Assembly (NCBI GenBank): GCA_002281855.1
Contig: NCHQ01000008.1
Coordinates: forward strand, 1-64,000
Source of the DNA: Rhodospirillales bacterium 24-66-33
GTDB lineage: Bacteria > Pseudomonadota > Alphaproteobacteria > Reyranellales > Reyranellaceae
Direction of reading: 5' to 3'
Length of the DNA stretch: 64,000 bases
Shown here: in pieces, positions 1 through 7,327 of the stretch
Position numbering within the stretch: the stretch's first letter is position 1
How the letters are laid out: the number at the start of each line of letters is the position of its first letter
Position numbers and translations under genes: made by a program
The notes under the pieces: model-generated
Databases searched by the model: none
What the model saw: the letters and a program-made list of their open reading frames with translations, nothing else
What the model was told of the DNA's origin: nothing

Positions 1-106
1 ATCGCCTCACGCTCGCCCGGGGCCAGCGCCGCCGCCTCGGCCGCGCCCCCGGCGATGAGCCGCCGCGCCCGGGACAGGATCGCCTCACGCTCGCCCGGGT
101 CCAGCG
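1..106. repeat. In-frame direct repeat, period 78 bp, cut by the window edge
   Basis: Bases 1-28 recur at 79-106 with one mismatch (27 of 28). The 78-bp period equals 26 codons of the TPR protein on the - strand. The repeated peptide starts PGEREAI and is followed by an Ala/Arg-rich stretch (residues GGAAEAAALA just before the second copy). Only one full unit plus the start of a second is visible, so the copy number is unknown. Confidence 0.75.
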
Positions 107-905
107 GGCCTGCCGGCTTGATAGGTCCCTGCAATGCCGCACGAATGCGCTCACTTTGGAGCTGTGGCTCCATCGCGCGCGGGTTGGCCAGCATCTGTCG
201 TTCCAGCATGGCAAGCGCCTTATCGGGTTGGCCAACCTGCTCAAGGCAAAGCGCCGCGCCGCGTAACGCCTCCAGCAGGTCTGGCGCTAGGTCTAGTGCG
301 GCGTTAAAATGAACCAGTGCTGCCTCAGGTGCGCGCGGAACCAGCGCGGAGGCGACCCTGACGATAGCCAGGGCCATCATCTCGGCACTCGCCCGTGCGC
401 GTGGCGAGCTTGGATAAGTCGCGAGAAGTTCTCGCCCAATCCGGGCAGCCTGCGCCAGACGCTCGCTGTTCTCCAATGGCGGCGCTGATCGTGCCAAGCG
501 ATCGACCAGTTCTTCCAGCGCGTCGAATGCCTTTTCTTGGTCGGGCGCCAAGGCCACGACCCGCAAATACTGACTGGCCGCTTGCTCGAGCCGCCCACTG
601 CGATGGAGGGCGCGCGAAAACTGGAAAGTCAGGGCGGCGGAATCAGGGCTTAGGCCTACCGCTTGACGCCAGATTTCTGAAGCCTCTTCAAATCGTCGTT
701 TGCGAAGAAGAAGTCGCCCGAGCCCGGACAGTGCCTCCAAGCGACGTGGGTGACGCGCCAGCGCTCTACGATACTTGTTTTCCGCCCTGTTAAGATGTCC
801 CATTCGGTCATACAGTTGAGCGAGGCGAACATGCCATTCGCTCGCGACGAGACTTCCGAAGCCGACGGACTGCGTCAAGTGGTTCTTGAGCTTCTCGGTT
901 GTCAT
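1..905 (-). CDS. TPR-repeat protein, C-terminus outside window (probable TPR-glycosyltransferase paralogue)
   Basis: An open frame runs without a stop from an ATG at 905 to the left edge, giving about 301 codons. The N-terminal 110 residues contain TPR helices (GRLLLRKRRFEEASEIWRQA and RALHRSGRLEQAASQYLRV). They closely match the start of the TPR-glycosyltransferase at 4502-7327 (GRLLMREGRFEEAVEIWQRM and RAQHRSGRLEAAVAQYLRV). I therefore infer a paralogue that may carry a glycosyltransferase domain beyond the edge; that part is not visible. It is divergent from the TPR protein at 1070. The last 35 visible codons contain a 26-residue tandem repeat. The TPR assignment is firm; the function of the whole protein is inference. 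Confidence 0.8.
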   Translation of the reverse strand, partial: MTTEKLKNHLTQSVGFGSLVASEWHVRLAQLYDRMGHLNRAENKYRRALARHPRRLEALSGLGRLLLRKRRFEEASEIWRQAVGLSPDSAALTFQFSRALHRSGRLEQAASQYLRVVALAPDQEKAFDALEELVDRLARSAPPLENSERLAQAARIGRELLATYPSSPRARASAEMMALAIVRVASALVPRAPEAALVHFNAALDLAPDLLEALRGAALCLEQVGQPDKALAMLERQMLANPRAMEPQLQSERIRAALQGPIKPAGPLDPGEREAILSRARRLIAGGAAEAAALAPGEREA

Positions 906-1069
906 CCGGCCAATAACCCTCGGATTGCATCAGTGCGTATGAGAAACCCTAAGCTTGGAAATTCGTCTCTCAAAGCCACCTCGGATAAGATGCGGTCTTG
1001 ACGCTTGGAAAGCGCTCTGGTCTGTTCGCCTCGAGAAAGTGGTCTATCTGGCTACTTGGGGGATTTAAC

Positions 1070-2797
1070 ATGACCATCGAGCGCACGCTGCAGAAATTGC
1101 AGCAATTGCTGGATGCTGGAGATGTCGCGAAGGCGGTGGCGACGATTGCAACCGGGCATGCAGATCTCAGCAAAGAGCCTCGCGAACTCCTTCCCGTCCT
1201 CAATGAACTCGATCGGCAACGGAACGCTGCGGTGTTGCAGCCGATTCTCGAAAAATTGCAGGAATTGAACCTCCTCCCTCTGGAATCCGCGATCTTTGAT
1301 TTGAGAATCAGATTTCGTGCTTCCGATCATGTCGGCGCACTGCGCACCGTCGAAAATATTTTGACGGTTTCCGGAGGGCACATCGAAGCGCTGCGAACCG
1401 GCGGCCGTATCGGTAATTTGATGAAGGATGACAGCGTGGCGCTCCGTTATTGGGAGCGACTCGCCCGCACCGCGCCGAGCGACCCCGAGGCCGCACTTCA
1501 GGCCGCCAGAATCCATTTCAGGCGTAAGCAGTTCGCTCAGGCACTGGATTGGGCAAGGCAAGCGGCCAACGGCCGGGCCGACGCAACGGAAGCATTACAA
1601 ATCGCGGTTAGTGCAGCTCTTGAAACGGGCTGGACGGAAGGTTGCGATCCTCTCCTCGCCCGCCTTTTTGCTGCAGACAAGACGCGCGCCCTCCCAGCCC
1701 TTACTCAGCTTGCTCAGGATCTCGACTGCGAGAGCGTCGCGAGATTTATTGGCTCGCTTCCGCCGCAGTTCCGAAGCGACCAGGCCGTTGCCGACATGGT
1801 GTCCAAAGCTTACTCAGGTTGGCTAGTCGCCGGTCTGGAGCAGGAACTGGCGTCAAGAGAACTGGATGCGGCGGCGTACTATCGGGCGGCGAGGACCGTT
1901 AGACCTGCAGAGGCCAATGCTCAGCGGGCCCTGGACCGGTTGAGCCTGCCCAGCCTGATGGCGATGCGTGAGGCCTTCAATGGACGGGAGTTCGCCGGTG
2001 CTATCGAGCACGGCATCATGGCCACGCGCATCAACCCCGACTCGTTTGAGGCGTGGCAAACTGTGGGACGTGCCCAGTTCACGCTTGGCAATATTGCAGA
2101 GGCGGGTAGCGCCTTTCGTCGTTGCACCGAACTCAACGGTAAGGATGCCCCCAGCTGGCTGACACTGGGATTGGTGCTCAATCAAGCCGGCGATCGCCGG
2201 GACGCGCTCGCGGCCTTCCAGAATGCTCGCGGATTGGCTAATTCGGAGGTCAAGCGTGAGGCAGAGGCCTCGATTGCCGGGCTTTATCCACTACTCGTTG
2301 CCGATGCGCAGCAGGCGGTTTCTCGGGGGGACTTCGATCTCGGCTGGGCGTATTCGGAGTCCGTCCTGAAGATCCGCCCGACGGATCCCGAAATCCTTGA
2401 GCTGAGGCGAAATCTGCTGCGGCAGCAACGAGAGCAAATTCGGCAGGCGTGGAACTCGGGCTCTGACTCAGCCGTCGGCCTCTGCCGCCTATACCTGCAG
2501 AAATCGCCGAATGACTCCTATGCGTCGACCGTCTTGGGCCGCACGCTCATGCGCATGCGCTCCTACACCGATGCGTTGCCGATCTGGGAGGGGCTCAGCC
2601 GGCTTGCCCCGGAAGACAGTCACAATCACCTGCAGGTTGCCCGCTGCTGCCGCTTGCTCAAGATCAAGGAGAAGGGCCTGAGTGCCGCGGAAGCAGCCCT
2701 TCGACTGGATCCCAATTTGCGCGAGGCTGCCGAAATAGCCGAGACTCTCAGGGCGTGGCCGTCCTCGGGGGCACGTCTCGGACAGCCTCAGCGGTAG
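1070..2797 (+). CDS. TPR-repeat protein
   Basis: This is a 575-residue protein with no signal peptide and no membrane segment. It is built from TPR-like helical pairs, clearest at residues about 325-400 (WQTVGRAQFTLGNIAEAGSAF, then WLTLGLVLNQAGDRRDALAAF) and again near the C-terminus. The ATG at 1070 is preferred over an upstream in-frame GTG because a GGGGG stretch sits about 6 bases before it. TPR proteins scaffold protein complexes; here it lies among capsule genes and may organise the glycosylation machinery (inference). Its last 50 bp overlap, tail to tail, the end of the Gfo/Idh/MocA gene on the other strand. No catalytic domain is recognised. Confidence 0.8.
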   Translation: MTIERTLQKLQQLLDAGDVAKAVATIATGHADLSKEPRELLPVLNELDRQRNAAVLQPILEKLQELNLLPLESAIFDLRIRFRASDHVGALRTVENILTVSGGHIEALRTGGRIGNLMKDDSVALRYWERLARTAPSDPEAALQAARIHFRRKQFAQALDWARQAANGRADATEALQIAVSAALETGWTEGCDPLLARLFAADKTRALPALTQLAQDLDCESVARFIGSLPPQFRSDQAVADMVSKAYSGWLVAGLEQELASRELDAAAYYRAARTVRPAEANAQRALDRLSLPSLMAMREAFNGREFAGAIEHGIMATRINPDSFEAWQTVGRAQFTLGNIAEAGSAFRRCTELNGKDAPSWLTLGLVLNQAGDRRDALAAFQNARGLANSEVKREAEASIAGLYPLLVADAQQAVSRGDFDLGWAYSESVLKIRPTDPEILELRRNLLRQQREQIRQAWNSGSDSAVGLCRLYLQKSPNDSYASTVLGRTLMRMRSYTDALPIWEGLSRLAPEDSHNHLQVARCCRLLKIKEKGLSAAEAALRLDPNLREAAEIAETLRAWPSSGARLGQPQR

Positions 2798-4373
2798 GAC
2801 TGAACGGTACGACAAAGTCACCCTCGTTGAGGCGCACGACGACCTCTTCCCGACGTGCCCGTTCGGCGGCAAGGGCGAAAGCCAGCCCGCGCATGGCCTC
2901 CTCGGGGGAGGTGACCGGTGCCTGCGCACGACCAGCGCAGGCGTTCAGGAACTCCAGCATGGTTACGCGATCGCCGCCGCCATGACCGCCCTGGCTCCGC
3001 CCCTCCATTGACCACAAGAATGGTTCGCGCTCGGGATTGGTGAAGGTGACGGTGAAACGCCCGTCTTCGAACACACCATCGAGGCGCGCCCGATCACCGA
3101 TCATCGTAATGCGGCGTTCGCTGCGAACGGGCCCCTGCATCGCGAGAAAAAACGTGCCTCGCACGCCGGTATCGAGGACGAACGACACAACCTGATTATC
3201 AACAATGTCCTTGTCTGCCCGGAAGACACAGCGATCCAGCCCGTAGGCGGTCGGGTCGGCCAACTCCGCCACCGTTCGCCGCTCATGAAGGCCCGTATCG
3301 ACATAAGGACAGATCGCGCGCCTGTCGCATTGCGAGCAAGACATGGCGGGCGGAGCTCCAACAAACGTATTCAGTCCTCCAAAGCTGCTGACAGCGCGTG
3401 GCCACGCATCCAAAAGCCAGCAGACGATGTCGAGATCATGACATGCCTTGTGCACCAAAAGTCCCCCGGAGTGACGGCTCTGGGCGTGCCAGCGACGCAT
3501 GAAGCTTGCGCCATGCCGCACATCGAGTTGTTCCGTTAGGGAAACAACGCGCACCGGCCCCAGCATCCCTTTGCCTACCGTGGCCCGTATCGCCGAGTAG
3601 AAGGGAGCCTGCCGCAGAACATAGCCAAGCTGAAGGATGCGGCCGCTCTGCCGCCATGCGGCCAGGATCGCGGCGGCGTCGCTGGCTGTCGTCGCGAGCG
3701 GCTTTTCGAGGAACACGTTCTTGCCCGCACGGAAGGCAGCTTCGGCAACAACCCTGTGAAGATAGTCCGGGACGGTCACGAACACGATATCGACGGCAGG
3801 ATCGGCAAGCGCCTCGGTTGGATCCTTGGCACCCTTTGCGTTGCCGCCGAAGAGCTCGATGGCTTCAGCGACCCTTTCCTCCGATTGATCGACAAGCCAG
3901 GCGATCTCGACGCCACTGAAACCACGAGCCAGTTGCGCCAATCCAATCCCGCGATTGCCCAAGCCGACGACAGCGCAACGAAGCGGCCGCGCCGGGGCCG
4001 ACCAACCTAGCGGTCCCTTCTCCGATTCCAAGTCGAGTTCCGTGTTCCCGGCAGACGGCGACAGCACGGCGGTGTAACATCGATTGCCCGAATTTGGATC
4101 ACTATTATCAGAAGTTGAGAAGTAGAGGGAGTTCGCCCAGAACGAGTAGGCGCCGCGCCCTACTCGTCGAATCACATCATGGCTTGAGTGAGCCGGGCCC
4201 ACGGCAAGACCATCCTCGTAAAGCCGTAGCCGCGAGCGATAAGGCTGCTCGTTTGTGTCGGTCAATCCGTGAAGCTCGGCAGGCAGGCGGACAACCCACC
4301 CCGCTATGCCTTCGCGGCGAAATGGGGGCTCAAGCGTGCAAGTGCTGCCTGTCGCCGGAGTATCGATTCCCAT
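2748..4373 (-). CDS. Gfo/Idh/MocA-family oxidoreductase with N-terminal STSDNSDP-type domain
   Basis: Residues about 130-260 form a Rossmann domain (AVVGLGNRGIG, dinucleotide loop) with the family motif EKPLATT, followed by the C-terminal alpha/beta domain with KACHDLDIVCWLL. Such enzymes oxidise or reduce sugars or nucleotide sugars with NAD(P). A cysteine cluster (CSQCDRRAICPY) in the C-terminal part may bind metal. The first roughly 130 residues are extra to the family: they include GPAHSSHDVIRRVGRGAYSF and LYFSTSDNSDPNSGNRCY, a sequence I associate with the N-termini of other polysaccharide-cluster proteins. The start is set at the first ATG; a TTG 36 bases upstream is possible. The gene is divergent from the TPR-glycosyltransferase and probably modifies a sugar precursor of the capsule (inference). 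Confidence 0.85.
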   Translation of the reverse strand: MGIDTPATGSTCTLEPPFRREGIAGWVVRLPAELHGLTDTNEQPYRSRLRLYEDGLAVGPAHSSHDVIRRVGRGAYSFWANSLYFSTSDNSDPNSGNRCYTAVLSPSAGNTELDLESEKGPLGWSAPARPLRCAVVGLGNRGIGLAQLARGFSGVEIAWLVDQSEERVAEAIELFGGNAKGAKDPTEALADPAVDIVFVTVPDYLHRVVAEAAFRAGKNVFLEKPLATTASDAAAILAAWRQSGRILQLGYVLRQAPFYSAIRATVGKGMLGPVRVVSLTEQLDVRHGASFMRRWHAQSRHSGGLLVHKACHDLDIVCWLLDAWPRAVSSFGGLNTFVGAPPAMSCSQCDRRAICPYVDTGLHERRTVAELADPTAYGLDRCVFRADKDIVDNQVVSFVLDTGVRGTFFLAMQGPVRSERRITMIGDRARLDGVFEDGRFTVTFTNPEREPFLWSMEGRSQGGHGGGDRVTMLEFLNACAGRAQAPVTSPEEAMRGLAFALAAERARREEVVVRLNEGDFVVPFSPTAEAVRDVPPRTATP

Positions 4374-4501
4374 GATGACAGTGTGGTCCAATTCGCCAGA
4401 TGGTGGCAATCATTGACAGGCCAAGTTGCGGTGCGTACGCAAACTGGGAAGTGGGTCTTGGCTGTGCTTCAGTTGCATGAGATCGCCCAACGATAGACCT
4501 G

Positions 4502-7327
4502 ATGATGATTTTGCGCGACGTCTTAAGTATCAGGCAGTGGCAAGTCCTGCTCGCGGAGCGCCATGAACGCGCCGGCCGGCCAGCGGCCGCCGAGCGCATC
4601 TATCGCAAGGTCTTGGTCCGCCATCCCCGCCACCCCTCCGCTTTGATCGGACTCGGCAGGCTTCTGATGCGTGAAGGCCGCTTCGAAGAGGCCGTCGAGA
4701 TCTGGCAGCGCATGGTAGAAGTGAACCCGAAGCGCAATGGCCCGGCGTTCCAACTTGCCAGGGCACAGCATCGCAGTGGCCGGCTTGAGGCCGCGGTGGC
4801 ACAATATCTCCGCGTCCTGATTCTTGCCCCCCGGCATGAGGCCGCCTTCGCGGCGTTGGTGTCTTTGCGTCATGTCGTCGACCGCGACCCAGGTCACGCA
4901 GCGGCGTACGCCCAACATGTGGCCGCTTTCGAAACGGTGTTTCAGACCATCGAAACAGGTGAGGTGCCTTTGGGCATCGACTCGCAGCACGCGCTGGCCC
5001 GGCAATATGAAAAGTCCAACGAGTGGGGCCAGGCAGAGGCCGTCTACCGGAAAATCCTCGAACGCGCTCCCGAAGACGGCAACGCCCTTCAGCGACTTGC
5101 GCAGCTTCTCTCTCGTGATTCGAGTCGCCTTGAGCAGGCTCTAGATCTCTGGCGCCTGATTGCCCGACGCAATCTCGCTGATCCGCTCCCGTGGGTTCAG
5201 CGCGCTCAGCTGCTCGAGCGAGCGCGGCGCCCCGCCGATGCGGAGAAGGACTACCGCGAAGCGCTAGAACGCAAGCCGATGGACGCATCGGCTTTGCTCG
5301 GCTTGGCGCGGCTGACGTTTGGCCAGGCGCATTGGGGCGTCGCTGCAACGATGTTCGACAGCTTTCACAAGGTCAATCCCAATCGGGGCGATGCCCTGAT
5401 AGGACTCGCCCGTAGCCTTGAGAAGCTTGATCGCACCGAGGAGGCGCTCGGCGCCTACCGAAAGGCTCTGGTGATCGAACCGACCAATGCCAATGCGCTG
5501 CTCTACAGCGGCCGCCTGCTCCGGCAGCTCGGACGGACCGGGGAAGCCATCGAGACATGGCAAAAGGCGGTCCGCCAAATGCCGCAGAATGCCGACGCAT
5601 GGTGCGAGCTTGTCGTCATGCTTGCCCGCGCCGAACGAGATGACGAAGCGTTGGCAGCACTCGATGCCGCCGAGGTGGCGCTCCCTGGTTCCATTGACTC
5701 TTGGCTCCGGCTGGCCTCGGCCGCCCAGGCCGCTCAGTTTCCCGATCGTGCAACTTCCTACTTCGAGAAATCGATCGCCGCCGAGCCTCATGAACACAAG
5801 CATCACGCGCGACTTGGGCAACACTACTTCCGCCAAGGTGTGATCGATGCCGCTTTTCATCATTTTCTTGCCAGTCGGGAACGCAAGCCCACCGATCCTG
5901 CCGTCGCAAAGCAACTGGTCGATACTGTCCACGCCCTGAACCTGGTCGGCATAGATCACGTCCGGTTGGCTGCAGAGCCGGCACGTTGCGGCAGCATCCT
6001 CATTCCCGAGCGCCTGTTCCAAGTTGTCCGTGAGATTGCCGATACTCAAATCGTCCCCTACGCGCCGGTGCCGCGCCGCATCATCGTCGTAACCTCGTCC
6101 CTTGCCGCCGGCGGCGCGGAGCGGCAGGTCGTCAATCTCGTCCGCGGCCTCAGCGAGCCCCGTCTGGGCGTCGATCCGGCCTTATTCTGCATCTCGTTGG
6201 CGACCCGAACGCAGCGCGATTTCTTTCTGCCATTGCTGGCCGAAGCATCGGTCGCCGTCGTCACGCCCACGGAAAACGCGATCGAGTCTTGTCTCAGTTC
6301 ACCCGAGTCGGCGCCGTTCGCGCAGCTGATCCGATCGTTCCCGCCTGACATGGCCGGGCTGATTGCGTTCTGGCTGAGAGAGTTCCGTCGTCGGCGACCG
6401 CAGGTCGTTCATGCTTGGCAGGATGCCACAAATCTGACGGCCGTCGTTGCCGCATTGCTAGCCGGAGTGCCGAAGGTGGTGCTCAGTATCCGAAGCGTGC
6501 GCCCGGACAATCCGCGCCGCCGGCTCAAGCGTTTCATGCAGGCAGGATATCAGGCGGTGATTGGTCATCCCGCCATCGTTCTCAGCAGCAACAGCCGCGC
6601 CGGCGCCGAGGACTATGCTGACTGGCTCGGCATCGATCCGTCTACTATCGAGGTGGTACCCAACGGGATCGACTTCGACCGGCTGGCCGAGCGCGCCGAC
6701 GAAATCAGCGCCCTGTCGCTTCGGCAAAAGCTCGGCGTGCCCGCAGACGCTCCTGTTATCGGAAGCGCTTTCCGCATGAGCGAGGAAAAACGCCCCCTCC
6801 TCTGGGTCGAAACCGCGGCCGAGATCATTCGGCGGGAGCCAAAAGCACATTGCCTCGTCCTTGGCGACGGCCCGATGCGTGCAGACATGCTCAGCACAGC
6901 GGTTCGTCTGGGCATCGCCAATCGGCTCCATCTTCCCGGACGAGAAGACAATATTGGTTCCTGCTACAGGGCGATGGACGTAGTGCTGCTCACCTCGCGG
7001 CATGAAGGGCTGCCCAATGTGCTTCTCGAAGCGCAGTCTCTGGGCGTCCCTGTCGTGGCGCCCGACGTGGGCGGCATGGCCGAAGCAATGTGGTCCGGCT
7101 TAACCGGCTGGGCAGTCCAGAATGACGAGCCGGGCCTTCTGGCGCAGACGCTCGCCGAGCATGTCATCCGGTGCTTAGGGGAAACTGGCTGGACGGCCCG
7201 TGCACGGGCCGAAGCACCCTCGTTGGTGCGAGAACGGTTCGGCGTAACGGCGATGGTGCAACGAACCCTCGAGGTGTACGGCTTGGGCGACAGGAACGAG
7301 AAAGGCAGGGCGCCGAATGACGATTGA
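4502..7327 (+). CDS. TPR-glycosyltransferase family 4 fusion protein
   Basis: This is a 941-residue fusion. Residues 1 to about 500 are at least ten TPR units (for example ALIGLARSLEKLDRTEEALG). Residues about 523-930 are a GT-B fold glycosyltransferase resembling family GT4: SSLAAGGAERQVVNL at the N-terminal nucleotide-proximal loop, VVPNGIDFDRL, and the family signature HEGLPNVLLEAQSLGVPVV near residue 832 with the E-x7-E element. It would transfer a sugar from a nucleotide sugar to the growing polysaccharide in the cytoplasm; the sugar is not predictable. Its stop overlaps the next start by 11 bp, suggesting translational coupling. The glycosyltransferase half is related to that of the protein at 21110-23236, and the TPR half to the partial gene at 1-905. 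Confidence 0.9.
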   Translation: MMILRDVLSIRQWQVLLAERHERAGRPAAAERIYRKVLVRHPRHPSALIGLGRLLMREGRFEEAVEIWQRMVEVNPKRNGPAFQLARAQHRSGRLEAAVAQYLRVLILAPRHEAAFAALVSLRHVVDRDPGHAAAYAQHVAAFETVFQTIETGEVPLGIDSQHALARQYEKSNEWGQAEAVYRKILERAPEDGNALQRLAQLLSRDSSRLEQALDLWRLIARRNLADPLPWVQRAQLLERARRPADAEKDYREALERKPMDASALLGLARLTFGQAHWGVAATMFDSFHKVNPNRGDALIGLARSLEKLDRTEEALGAYRKALVIEPTNANALLYSGRLLRQLGRTGEAIETWQKAVRQMPQNADAWCELVVMLARAERDDEALAALDAAEVALPGSIDSWLRLASAAQAAQFPDRATSYFEKSIAAEPHEHKHHARLGQHYFRQGVIDAAFHHFLASRERKPTDPAVAKQLVDTVHALNLVGIDHVRLAAEPARCGSILIPERLFQVVREIADTQIVPYAPVPRRIIVVTSSLAAGGAERQVVNLVRGLSEPRLGVDPALFCISLATRTQRDFFLPLLAEASVAVVTPTENAIESCLSSPESAPFAQLIRSFPPDMAGLIAFWLREFRRRRPQVVHAWQDATNLTAVVAALLAGVPKVVLSIRSVRPDNPRRRLKRFMQAGYQAVIGHPAIVLSSNSRAGAEDYADWLGIDPSTIEVVPNGIDFDRLAERADEISALSLRQKLGVPADAPVIGSAFRMSEEKRPLLWVETAAEIIRREPKAHCLVLGDGPMRADMLSTAVRLGIANRLHLPGREDNIGSCYRAMDVVLLTSRHEGLPNVLLEAQSLGVPVVAPDVGGMAEAMWSGLTGWAVQNDEPGLLAQTLAEHVIRCLGETGWTARARAEAPSLVRERFGVTAMVQRTLEVYGLGDRNEKGRAPNDD

